NCBI GenBank assembly: GCA_902784675.1
Contig: CACZVR010000002.1
Location: forward strand, 60,923-124,922
Reading direction: 5' to 3'
From: an uncultured Bacteroidales bacterium
GTDB lineage: Bacteria > Bacteroidota > Bacteroidia > Bacteroidales > Muribaculaceae
DNA length: 64,000 nt
Within the stretch, counting starts at the first letter, position 1. Every line of letters starts with the position of its first letter. Below are positions 37,090-44,445 of this stretch, in pieces. A program made the position numbers and the translations under genes. The notes under the pieces are model-generated. The model saw only the letters and a list, made by a program, of their open reading frames with translations. It made no database searches and was not told the DNA's origin.

Positions 37090-37654
37090 CTAATTTCTTA
37101 CCATTTTAGGGCAATCACTCAAACAAAAAATATAAGTTACTTTTCATTTTAGTTTACGTGTACGGGCGGTCTGAAACTTTAGAAAAAAGTTGTACAAAAG
37201 TACGGAATGCCCGATTTTAACCGCTTATTTCGTTGTGCATCAGTGCGTTAACCTCCGCACTATTTCCGCACTCTTGTCGGTCGCCGTACTCCTGTACTGT
37301 ACGTACAACACCGCACTCTTGAAAAGTCCAAAAAAGTACGGCCTTAAGTTGCTGATTTTCGGCAACTTTGCCCACCTCCGTACTTTTGTACTTTTTTTTT
37401 CTACTTGTATTTGTATAAAAATAAAAAAAAGAACTTGAAGAAGATATTGCCGAGTTTGGGCAATTTTGCCCGGGTTTGGGTTGATATGGTAATCCGCCAA
37501 CAATCTCCTACTCGTCATACGGCGGTGCGTGCGGGCGGCGGTCTCCCCCGCTCCCCCTCTGCCGGTGCCCGATTCGGTACGCATGTACAGGTGCACGCTA
37601 TTATACTCTTGAAGGTGGGGGTCCGGGGGTTCGGGAGGGTCCCCCAAACAGGGA
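37090..37654. other. Non-coding region with repeated aagtacgg/ccgtactt words
   Basis: AT-rich left part with aaaagtacgg at about 37195, aaaagtacgg at 37333 and the inverse ccgtactttt at about 37378, plus ccgtactcctgtactgtacgtac near 37283 and a gggcaa-tt-ttgccc palindrome near 37459. The right part is GC-rich. Short plus-strand ORFs here have no support. It could hold an operator, a replication or a control region. Confidence 0.4.
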
Positions 37655-37685
37655 AGGGGCCCGCGGCTCACGCCGCAAGGCCCCT
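37655..37685. terminator. GC-rich hairpin after the small-gene operon
   Basis: aggggcc / ggcccct with inner gcggc / gccgc. It sits 28 bases past the minus-strand stop at 37714. It lacks a T-run, so termination would be weak or factor-dependent. Confidence 0.45.
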
Positions 37686-37713
37686 GTCGCCAAAAAATGT
37701 TGTGTCTTAGATA

Positions 37714-37962
37714 CTATCGCCTGTAACGCATCGCCCATCCGTGGCGGCCGCCTGGCGCGTATATGATCTTGAAGCCGGCATCGAGCATGAGCTGTGCCAC
37801 TTCGCCCTCCTGGGGTTGTGCCATGTCCTGGATCTCGCTCTCGATCTGCTCTGTCGTCTTGAGTATGACACCTTCGCCTGCTTCCTCTACCGGCTCAAAC
37901 TGTGTGAGGTAAGCGCCCATCACGGCCACGACGGGAGTGATTTTGCCATCATTTGCTTCCAT
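37714..37962 (-). CDS. Small phage protein
   Basis: 82 residues from the ATG at 37962. An AAAGGAGGTGA Shine-Dalgarno stands six bases before it; the in-frame GTG further up lies inside that motif. Last gene of the small-gene operon that begins at 39995. Function unknown. Confidence 0.65.
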   Translation of the reverse strand: MEANDGKITPVVAVMGAYLTQFEPVEEAGEGVILKTTEQIESEIQDMAQPQEGEVAQLMLDAGFKIIYAPGGRHGWAMRYRR

Positions 37963-38230
37963 GGTCACCTCCTTTCCGCTTTTGTTCTGCAGTCATCATA
38001 TCGAGGTAAGCGCCGATGGCATCATACAGCACCTCGAGGTCGCTGATGTCGTCCAGCCAGATCTCGTCGTCTGGTATTCTCATGCCATTATCCTCCGGCG
38101 GATATACCTGCACGCTGCAAGCCACTGGCACGCTCATGTCATTGGGGTCGATGCACCGGGAAACCGATACATTGATATGGCCACGTCCCTCGAAGCGGGT
38201 GGTCATTACCTTCAGTCCTTCGGTATTCAT
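37949..38230 (-). CDS. Small phage protein
   Basis: 93 residues from the ATG at 38230, which overlaps the previous stop (ATGA). The upstream extension of the frame lies inside the previous gene and is not used. Contains a Val/Ser-rich strand block (HINVSVSRCIDPND). Function unknown. Confidence 0.6.
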   Translation of the reverse strand: MNTEGLKVMTTRFEGRGHINVSVSRCIDPNDMSVPVACSVQVYPPEDNGMRIPDDEIWLDDISDLEVLYDAIGAYLDMMTAEQKRKGGDHGSK

Positions 38231-38514
38231 ACTGCGGCCACCCCCTTTCTCGCGGTCAGCCTGGTCATGCCACGATAGTCCTTGTTGATGGTCCAACGGT
38301 CGCCGTCCCAGTTCTGGAACTGGCGGTTACCCATGAAGGTTCCCAGGTAGTCCCATTTCTTGATGGCATCATTATAGGCCTGCACCTGCAGGCGGTGGTT
38401 CTGGCTGGTGGCCATGGTGTCGCCCATGCGCCGGATATCCTCGAATGTGCATTCCTGGTCAATGACCACTTTACGGCCGTTGAGCAGCTGGAAATGATGC
38501 TTCTTGTCTTTCAT
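38227..38514 (-). CDS. Small phage protein
   Basis: 95 residues, Arg/Lys and Gln-rich, with a strong GGAAGGAGGTGAGG element 4 bases before the ATG and ATGA coupling to the gene before it. Function unknown. Confidence 0.6.
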   Translation of the reverse strand: MKDKKHHFQLLNGRKVVIDQECTFEDIRRMGDTMATSQNHRLQVQAYNDAIKKWDYLGTFMGNRQFQNWDGDRWTINKDYRGMTRLTARKGVAAV

Positions 38515-38795
38515 ACTGCCTCACCTCCTTCCTCCGGGACAAACAGCACGAGGTCGTAGCGGTGTTTCTCGACTTTTCTGCTTCTTGGCATTATATACTT
38601 ACCATTGATTGTCCATCGCATGGGCCTATCACCGATTTCATCATCAACCAAGCCTACAAGTGGATAATCACCCTTGGCGTCATTACACAGGATCCTCACG
38701 TTTTCCCCGCTCCTGGTTCGGATAAAGCCCTTGATGGTTCCGTCTGTGATACGGCGGGCTGTCTTGTCATTATACGGCTTAACGATGTATTCCAT
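38511..38795 (-). CDS. Small phage protein
   Basis: 94 residues, starting in a TAATG overlap with the preceding gene and behind GGAAGGAGGTGA. It ends in FVPEEGGEAV, and the next gene upstream ends in FEPEEGGEV: the similar ends arise because the Shine-Dalgarno of the following gene is read as codons (GAAGGAGGTGAGG). Function unknown. Confidence 0.6.
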   Translation of the reverse strand: MEYIVKPYNDKTARRITDGTIKGFIRTRSGENVRILCNDAKGDYPLVGLVDDEIGDRPMRWTINGKYIMPRSRKVEKHRYDLVLFVPEEGGEAV

Positions 38796-39181
38796 TACAC
38801 CTCACCTCCTTCCTCCGGCTCAAACGCGATGGTTCCGGGCTGGGACTTGTCCATGTCAACTTCACCAGCGAGAACGGCCAAGTGTATTACGGCAGCTTTG
38901 GGCTGGCCGGTCATCTTGGTCTTATCACCGCTGTAGATGTAGATCACGCTCTGCTCGTTGTTGATTGTCGTGCGGTGGAACTCGACTTCGAGTTTGCGGG
39001 TATTGGGGTATTTGTGGTCCAGGAACCGGCAATGGTCTTCGATTGCCCTGAGCAGGTCAAAGACGGGGCGCTTGCCCTTGATGAGGCGATGCTTCAGCTG
39101 CAGGGCGAAGGTGGCTGCTTCGTTGCCCTTCTTGTTCGAGGCATTGTAGGTCACTACCTCAGTGCAGATATAGGTCTTCAT
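38795..39181 (-). CDS. Small phage protein
   Basis: 128 residues. Starts in an ATGA overlap behind AAGGAGGTGACC. Contains a hydrophobic/strand C-terminal part (SVIYIYSGDKTKMTG). No motif recognised; could be a DNA-metabolism accessory factor as in many phage small-gene clusters. Confidence 0.6.
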   Translation of the reverse strand: MKTYICTEVVTYNASNKKGNEAATFALQLKHRLIKGKRPVFDLLRAIEDHCRFLDHKYPNTRKLEVEFHRTTINNEQSVIYIYSGDKTKMTGQPKAAVIHLAVLAGEVDMDKSQPGTIAFEPEEGGEV

Positions 39182-39744
39182 TGGTCACCTCCTTCCTGGG
39201 CGGCACGCTCGGCCTCCGCTTTTTCACGGTTAGTCTTGTAGGTGGCCATCAGCTGCTCCCGCAGCTCACGCTCCTTTTTCTCGTAGTTGAGGTTAAGTTG
39301 CCTGATATGGTTTGTCCAGGTCTCGCGCTGGCGTTCATAGATATACTTGAGGGCGGCTGTTCTCTGCTGTCTCTCCTCGTCCAGCTCGAGCAGCTTGTGT
39401 CGTTGCGTATCGATGTCCCCGGTCAGGCGCATGAGTTCCCCGGCATTGAAGTCGTTGTTGGCTTCAGCGTCGTCGTGCATGCGCTGGCGCAGGATCGTCC
39501 GCTGATCCTTGAGCGTGTCGATGTTGTGGAGCACGAGCAGGCGTCTTTTCTCGATGTCCAGTTTCAGGCTGGCAATATCGGCATCACACCTGCGCTTGTC
39601 TGCCTTGATCGAGAGTTGGGTATTATGGACTTTCTCTTGCCGCTCACGGCGCAGTTCCTTCAGCTTTTCGCTGTACTCCATCTCCACTGCCATATTCTCG
39701 GCGGCATGCGCACTCGTCCAGTTCTGTCCGTTGCTTCCCATCAT
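39178..39744 (-). CDS. Long coiled-coil phage protein
   Basis: 188 residues from the ATG at 39744 (MMGSNGQNW), preferred because AAAGGAGGTG precedes it and the upstream extension lies in the previous gene. Almost the whole protein is a charged, uninterrupted helix (heptads from about 25 to 175). It may be an oligomeric rod or scaffold; no family recognised. Confidence 0.65.
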   Translation of the reverse strand: MMGSNGQNWTSAHAAENMAVEMEYSEKLKELRRERQEKVHNTQLSIKADKRRCDADIASLKLDIEKRRLLVLHNIDTLKDQRTILRQRMHDDAEANNDFNAGELMRLTGDIDTQRHKLLELDEERQQRTAALKYIYERQRETWTNHIRQLNLNYEKKERELREQLMATYKTNREKAEAERAAQEGGDQ

Positions 39745-39995
39745 TTGACACCTCCTTTCCTGATGTCTATTGACGACATGGCGGCGAAGTGGAGCACCCA
39801 GGCGCAGCACCAGGTGGCCGCCTCGCGGGCATAGAAGCCGTCGCTGAGGAGCCAGCACATGAGGCTGATGAAGGCGCACAACGCCAGCAGCGTGTTGATC
39901 GATTGTGAGGTTAAGAACTTCAGCAGCGCCTTGACCGCTGCCGTGGCCAGCGTCCCCATGGACGCCCTCTCTTGTTGGATTTGAATTGTGTTCAT
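39741..39995 (-). CDS. Small membrane protein, first gene of the small-gene operon
   Basis: 84 residues with two hydrophobic segments (about 28-50 and 56-76), so probably a two-pass inner-membrane protein. Its start codon directly abuts the 3' segment of the three-part leader. A holin-like or superinfection-related function is conceivable from size and topology alone. Confidence 0.6.
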   Translation of the reverse strand: MNTIQIQQERASMGTLATAAVKALLKFLTSQSINTLLALCAFISLMCWLLSDGFYAREAATWCCAWVLHFAAMSSIDIRKGGVK

Positions 39996-40204
39996 AACAC
40001 TTCTTGATTGTAGCTATGGGTGATATAAAAAGCGGCCACCCGTTCCGTTGCTACAATCAAGAAGTGTCATCCCGAGGGAGTGCCATTTATGATTCGGACG
40101 TGTGGCCTGTCGGCTATATGTTCGGGCAAAAAATAAGCCCGAAGCGGATTCGAGCGGCTAACCGGCACTCGTTCGGGGATGGCTAACATCCTTGATTGTA
40201 GCAC
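39996..40204 (-). promoter_or_regulatory. Three-segment switch-like leader of the small-gene operon
   Basis: In transcript order: segment A (40191-40202), segment B (40050-40067) and segment C (39997-40014, ending 1 base before the ATG). B is a perfect 18-base complement of C, and 12 of these bases also complement A. Thus A:B and B:C are mutually exclusive. A 7-bp hairpin ttcgggc/gcccgaa lies between A and B. When B:C forms, the bases in front of the start codon are buried. Confidence 0.6.
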
Positions 40205-40206
40205 TG

Positions 40207-40234
40207 CAAAGATACAGCGAAAACGTAAATGTAC
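40207..40234 (-). promoter_or_regulatory. Promoter with operator-like word before the leader
   Basis: -7 box TAtcTTTG at 40207-40214 on the minus strand. The word cgtaaatgtac at 40224-40234 lies 10-20 bases upstream and recurs at two other phage promoters. The bases from 40235 to 40426 are non-coding and contain repeated ttttccg(a/t)g words. Confidence 0.6.
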
Positions 40235-40426
40235 AACACATTTCGCCAAAAAAATGACGAAATATGCTGTAAAACATATTTTCCGAGCGTTTTCCGAGCG
40301 GTTTTCCGAGCGATTAGGGGAAATTTACCCTTAATTTCCCGAAATTTCCTCAATTTTCCGTGAGTTTTCCGCGAGATTCCGCGTTATTTTCCGTGAAAAC
40401 TAAAGATTAAGCAGGTTTGAATCTGC

Positions 40427-40978
40427 TTAATCCATACATTTTGCGAGAAATATAACCATCAGCACAATGAAAATAATGGTAATTATAACAGCGCCTGCTT
40501 GATTCTCATTATTACTGTTTGCCTTGGCCATCTCAGACCGCTTAGCTCTGATTTCTTTTTCTTCTTGAGCTGCAGCTGGATTATCCTTGGCAAATGCAAT
40601 AGCATCCTGAATGAGGTTGAAAACCGCATTGGTTTTGTCCTTGGTTTGGAGCACTACCTGGCGCTCCCGGCCATTCTCGTTGAACAGGAGCACGACTTCG
40701 CTCTTGTCTTTAGCCTTGGCACCGATAGCCGCACCGGCAAGCAGGCCAATGCCACCAGTGAGAACACCGCCTATAAGGGCTCCAGTTGCAGCCCGGGCAC
40801 CGCTGCGCTTACTCTTTGCGTCAAATGAGATATCCAGGATATCCTGTCCATTGATAAGAATCTCTTTCTTGAAGACAGGCTCATAGATGCGCACTACTCC
40901 TTTGTTTGCACTCACATTTACTCCTACTTTGTTGTCCCATCCAGGATAACCGATAATGTACTTTACTCCGTATTCCAT
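40427..40978 (-). CDS. Glycine-zipper protein with C-terminal membrane anchor
   Basis: 183 residues. The middle (about 63-88) is a glycine-zipper-like stretch, GALIGGVLTGGIGLLAGAAIG, trimmed here to its repeated GxxxG-type spacing. The C-terminus (about 163-181) is a single transmembrane helix followed by AKCMD. The N-terminal part resembles a small beta domain. Such proteins often insert into membranes; an accessory lysis or moron role is possible. It has its own promoter. Confidence 0.65.
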   Translation of the reverse strand: MEYGVKYIIGYPGWDNKVGVNVSANKGVVRIYEPVFKKEILINGQDILDISFDAKSKRSGARAATGALIGGVLTGGIGLLAGAAIGAKAKDKSEVVLLFNENGRERQVVLQTKDKTNAVFNLIQDAIAFAKDNPAAAQEEKEIRAKRSEMAKANSNNENQAGAVIITIIFIVLMVIFLAKCMD

Positions 40979-41005
40979 AATGTAGATGAATTAGTTTACT
41001 CCCTG

Positions 41006-41054
41006 CAAAGGTAGTAAATTCCGTGGTAAATGTACGTCATAAGACGTATATTTA
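41006..41054 (-). promoter_or_regulatory. Promoter and palindromic operator of the glycine-zipper gene
   Basis: -7 box TAccTTTG at 41006-41013. A near-perfect palindrome taaatgtacgtc-ataa-gacgtatattta (41027-41054, one mismatch) covers the -33 region and contains the shared word gtaaatgtac. Confidence 0.65.
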
Positions 41055-41111
41055 CGATTAGCCGCAGACTGGCCACTAACGAATGTTAATTTTTAGCCTG
41101 TTTGCGGGTCC

Positions 41112-42037
41112 TGTTCCCGAAATGGATTTCGGGAACAAAAAGCCAGTGTTTTCAGCACTGGGACCGTGATGAAACGGCGGCACGTTTCGTTAATTTTCGT
41201 TGTCTTTCAGCTGACGAAAATTCAAAGGGCTGTAAAACAGGCCGAATAGGGGATTATCAAGGGGAATTTTCCCCTTGATTCCGTCGGAAGACCCCCCGCC
41301 CGCCCTGCGCTGCGTGTCTGCGACTTCCTCTTTGCTGCTAGCGGAATATGTGAACGGGTGTTAAAATTGTGCCAGCGAGTCGAGGCCAGCCAGCCGATGC
41401 GCGGTGATGCGCCGGGCACGCGTGTGTCGGGCGCATCAGGGTGTGCGTAGGTCCTTCACCTCATGCGTCCATGACGAGGGCCTGTCCTGGTCATGGACAT
41501 CGAGGCGTCGAGCTTCAGCTGGGCGCCGCAGTGCTGTCACCTGTCCTGCAGCTGCATTATGCGTCAGGCGATGATGATGGAGTGTGGCCGGGTAACGGAG
41601 CGTCCTCGCCATGGAGCAGTGGGTGAGAGAGAGCGTCACCGCTACCCAGAAGCAAGTGTCGGGCGCAAGTCACAGCGTACAAGCGGAGGCACGTAGCCTG
41701 TACCCTGGGACTTGTGCCGGGCACGTCTGGGTTGCGGTGGGAACAGCGAGCCGAGCCCTCTGTGCAATAGCGAGCGCGCGTAGTGGACGGGACATCACGT
41801 AATGATCATGGCCTGGCGGATCCCTACCCTGCGAGCAGAGTCAGGGAAGAGACCGCCATCAAGCGGTCTCGACCTGGCCTGCGAGACTCCCATGACGAGA
41901 CTGCCCGATGCTGTGATCATACACAGCGCCGGGCAGGCTGAACATTAACTATAAAACTATGGGCTGATACTTAGATGCTATGATTAAGCGCACAGATGCA
42001 AGGAGCCCGAGAGCGCAGCGAGCGGTCTCTTTGCATC
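41112..42037 (+). ncRNA. Candidate large structured non-coding RNA
   Basis: No credible ORF. At least ten stems: 41112-41137 (12 bp), 41143-41161, 41171-41188, 41192-41222 (9 bp), 41256-41279 (10 bp), 41406-41437 (8 bp), 41467-41498 (9 bp), a nested three-stem domain 41662-41718, 41827-41846, 41849-41870 (8 bp), a two-stem hairpin 41902-41935 and 41995-42037 (11 bp). Two long stems contain a G.U pair only if the plus strand is the RNA; on the minus strand these are C/A mismatches. Size and place beside lysis genes recall GOLLD/ROOL-type phage RNAs, but no family match is claimed. Bases 41055-41111 contain nothing clear. Confidence 0.5.
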
Positions 42038-42038
42038 C

Positions 42039-42614
42039 TCAGCGCTTACCGATCTGTGATGCTACGCATAACGCTGCCACGATCACCAGGATGATGATTG
42101 CCCAGGGAGGGACAGGTTCAGCGACTGCGGTGTTCTGCACCGTCTTTTCCATCGTATTTTGAGCGGCCTCGTGCCGGAATGTCGAGTCTTCGAGATGAGC
42201 TGTTCTGACGTCTTCATGCTCCACGGATGCTGCTGATGATATTGTCGCTTTCTTGGCCCGAAGGCGCGCAGGCACCCGAAGGTTGCCAAGCGACGAGGGT
42301 TCTTCCTGCAGCACCTGCCCTGCCACGCTGTCCGTCATTTCGCCACCGGCGAAACGACCGTCAGCGCCTGGGAGGGGAAACAGTATCTCCAGGTCATCGA
42401 GCTGGAGTGTTAATGAGCGGTCGAGCCTCTGCCTATCGATAGAGGCGAGATCCTGGGAGGCAACCGTAGCGGCCGTGGCCGATGCGGTTGCCGACTGATT
42501 CGTTTGCTTCTGCGTGCGGCAGGACGAAAGCGACATTGACATGATGAGCAGCACGATCACCATCAGGAGGATGAAGACGATACTGACGAACAGGTTTTTG
42601 TAGCGGTCGTTCAT
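42039..42614 (-). CDS. Probable one-piece spanin (u-spanin)
   Basis: 191 residues. A hydrophobic N-terminus (about 9-27) ends in the lipobox-like SLSSC with Cys32, and the C-terminus has one transmembrane helix (about 168-187, PPWAIIILVIVAALCVASQI) followed by GKR. An outer-membrane lipid anchor at one end and an inner-membrane helix at the other is the topology of unimolecular spanins, which fuse the two membranes at the last lysis step. It directly follows the endolysin gene. No sequence match claimed. Confidence 0.65.
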   Translation of the reverse strand: MNDRYKNLFVSIVFILLMVIVLLIMSMSLSSCRTQKQTNQSATASATAATVASQDLASIDRQRLDRSLTLQLDDLEILFPLPGADGRFAGGEMTDSVAGQVLQEEPSSLGNLRVPARLRAKKATISSAASVEHEDVRTAHLEDSTFRHEAAQNTMEKTVQNTAVAEPVPPWAIIILVIVAALCVASQIGKR

Positions 42615-42622
42615 AGCTGTAG

Positions 42623-43027
42623 TTATTTGAGGTGAAGTATTCTGTGGCGATTGCGCGGGCCGTAGGACACGTGGATCCAGTTGTAGCCATACTCATCAAT
42701 GAGCTGGTCATAGGGCAGGTTAAGCCTCTGGATCAGCTGGAACAGCCGACGGTTGTCCTCAGGCTTATCGCTCACCGTGTGGATATCTGCCGCTTCGCCC
42801 AGCAGGTGCTGGCTGCTGGGAGCTCCGCCGACCAGTTTATTGAGTTTGGGGCATCGATATCCGCTGGAGACGATGATGGGCTGGCCCCATGCTTCGCGGA
42901 GCGGGTCCAGGATCTTCTCGACCAGGGCAGTGATGCTCTGGGCGACTTGTGGCGACGGGTTGTTGTTGATGCCCTTGCGCTTGGCCGTGGCCGAGCGCGT
43001 CATCTCATTCATCGTGAAGTGTTTCAT
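42623..43027 (-). CDS. Peptidase M15-family endolysin
   Basis: 134 residues. Zinc-ligand signature SSQHLLGEAADI (SxHxxGxAxD) near 72-83 and the C-terminal WIHVSY give the His, Asp and His ligands of the M15A D-Ala-D-Ala carboxypeptidase/endolysin fold; SSGYRCPKLN precedes them as usual. It cuts peptidoglycan cross-links at lysis. No signal peptide, so it needs a holin; the gene before it is a good candidate. Confidence 0.88.
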   Translation of the reverse strand: MKHFTMNEMTRSATAKRKGINNNPSPQVAQSITALVEKILDPLREAWGQPIIVSSGYRCPKLNKLVGGAPSSQHLLGEAADIHTVSDKPEDNRRLFQLIQRLNLPYDQLIDEYGYNWIHVSYGPRNRHRILHLK

Positions 43028-43280
43028 CGTTATCAGGATTACAGGGAGGTTGATGATGTCTGCGGTCCTCGTATGTCTTGAACCGGTAGTGGTAATCTAC
43101 CCCGACGAGTGATCCGGCGAACGTGCAACATTCGCCGAATGCCACCAGCACCGAGTTGTGGATTTCGCCTTGCGGGTCGATGAAGAAGCCGCAGAACAGC
43201 AGGATGAGGCCTGCGGCGACCAGCACGATCGCTATACCGAGCTGGATATTGAGTTTTATTTCCGGAGTCAGCTTATTCAT
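43005..43280 (-). CDS. Putative holin (two transmembrane helices)
   Basis: 91 residues with two hydrophobic helices (about 11-31 and 41-60), N-terminus short and a charged, His/Asp-rich tail. It overlaps the endolysin gene by 23 bases. Size, topology and neighbours fit a class II holin that forms lesions in the inner membrane. Confidence 0.65.
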   Translation of the reverse strand: MNKLTPEIKLNIQLGIAIVLVAAGLILLFCGFFIDPQGEIHNSVLVAFGECCTFAGSLVGVDYHYRFKTYEDRRHHQPPCNPDNDETLHDE

Positions 43281-43333
43281 ATAGCGAAATTACCATGCTT
43301 TGGGGCTTGCGGAAAAGACAGCGCTAACGCTCT

Positions 43334-43424
43334 GCCGCCGTGCCTCGCTGTGTGAGGCGCGGCGGCCGCCGGTCTCCCCGGGACATGCCTCCTCAGGCGC
43401 CCGACTGTCTGTCTGGCGCCTGAG
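43334..43424. repeat. Two strong GC-rich inverted repeats before the holin gene
   Basis: First: gccgccg-t-gcctc / gaggc-g-cggcggc (43334-43366). Second: perfect 10-bp ctcaggcgcc / ggcgcctgag (43392-43424). They lie between the small gene at 43447 and the holin gene. No T-run follows, so they are not typical Rho-independent terminators. Confidence 0.6.
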
Positions 43425-43446
43425 CTCTGGCGTGTGGATGTGCCTT

Positions 43447-43911
43447 TTATGCGGCCTCTTTCTTGGTGCGCTTGGTGTTGCGCTTCTTGGGCTTGGGCTT
43501 AGCCTCCTCGACGGGGGCGGCCTCTTGCACTGGTGCGGGTTCGGGTTCGGCCTGTTGTGCGGTGGTGGCTTTCTTGGCTGCCTGCTTGCGCTCTTCCTCG
43601 GGCATGGCCTCGATGGCTGCTTTCAGCTTGTCATAGATGGCGGCGGGTATAAATCCGCCTTGTTTCTTCTTGAGTATATAGGCATAGCGGAGGGCCTTCA
43701 GCGCGTTGGCGCAATAAAACGGCTTGGACTCGGTGCCGTCGGCGGCTCTGCGGTACACTCGCCACATGATGGCCCCGCTTTTCACCTGCTTCTCGCTCGC
43801 CAAAATCAAATTGAGATTATTGGGATTGGAGGAGCGGGAACCCTTTTTACTCTCATTACTCTCGGCAGCTGCCGACGAATTGTTCACTGAATTGTTGATA
43901 GATGTAGTCAT
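43447..43911 (-). CDS. Small leader-associated protein B
   Basis: 154 residues. The N-terminal ~27 residues match those of the 80-residue protein at 28003, and both genes follow the same structured leader. The middle (about 35-100) is a compact domain with WRVYRRAADGTESKPFYCAN and a following helical part. The C-terminal 50 residues are low-complexity Pro/Ala/Glu then Lys/Arg-rich (KPKKRNTKRTKKEAA), likely to bind nucleic acid. Confidence 0.65.
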   Translation of the reverse strand: MTTSINNSVNNSSAAAESNESKKGSRSSNPNNLNLILASEKQVKSGAIMWRVYRRAADGTESKPFYCANALKALRYAYILKKKQGGFIPAAIYDKLKAAIEAMPEEERKQAAKKATTAQQAEPEPAPVQEAAPVEEAKPKPKKRNTKRTKKEAA

Positions 43912-44114
43912 AATTGTTTGTTTTTTAAAAATTAATAATCATTGGTCTTGTTCTCGCGTAAAACCTTTTTACACTGCAAGCGAAGTATGCGGTGTTAGCG
44001 GCTAAGGCAAGGGCGCAGGGGAAAAATACTACCCCGTAGGGGCTGGAGATTTTTGCCCGGAGTGCATTTTACCCTTGCAGGCCGCGTGCCGCACTACCTT
44101 CGCGGTGTAAAAAG
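43912..44114 (-). ncRNA. Structured leader, copy B
   Basis: Second copy of the element at 28246-28446. Outer stem cctttttacac (43964-43974) with gtgtaaaaag (44105-44114), then gcgaag (43980-43985) with cttcgc (44098-44103). These bases differ from copy A but pair equally well. The inner pairings are the same as in copy A. The following bases 44115-44445 contain several minor hairpins and very short ORFs; I see no gene there. Confidence 0.6.
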
Positions 44115-44445
44115 TTTGGAGCGGGGTTAAGACCAAGCCACTACTAATGACCTAAAAAACAAAAATTATGGCCTCCCATCCCCTGCAATTCACGCGAACG
44201 GTTCGTCGAAATGGCAGCAGCCGGGAGTGATGAGCAAACAATGAAAAACTTCCTTATTCCGTGAGCCCCCTGGGGCGAACTTAATTCGTTGGGGCGTGTG
44301 ATGGGGGCTTCCCGCGCGCGAGCGGCGTTTCCCAAAAACAACGATGGCTACCCTCACGAGCAGCCACCGTCTAAGCAATTTTTAATCCAAAAGTCATTAC
44401 ATGTTACATATCAGTTCTTTCCAATCCGTCAACTATTGGCAAGAA

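Noticed and set aside
37190-37438. 82-codon plus-strand ORF
   Set aside because: It lies in a repeat-rich non-coding gap against the direction of all neighbours and its end is an AT-rich low-complexity stretch.
41222-41802. Short ORFs on both strands in the 41-42 kb gap
   Set aside because: They are 60-67 codons, mutually overlapping, start without promoters or Shine-Dalgarno signals and are rich in Arg/Ser/Cys; dense stem-loops explain the sequence better.
43334-43424. Rho-independent terminators
   Set aside because: Stems are strong but no T-run follows on either strand.
44190-44378. 62-codon minus-strand ORF behind the structured leader region
   Set aside because: No start signal, Arg/Cys-rich composition and overlap with small hairpins; not supportable as a gene.
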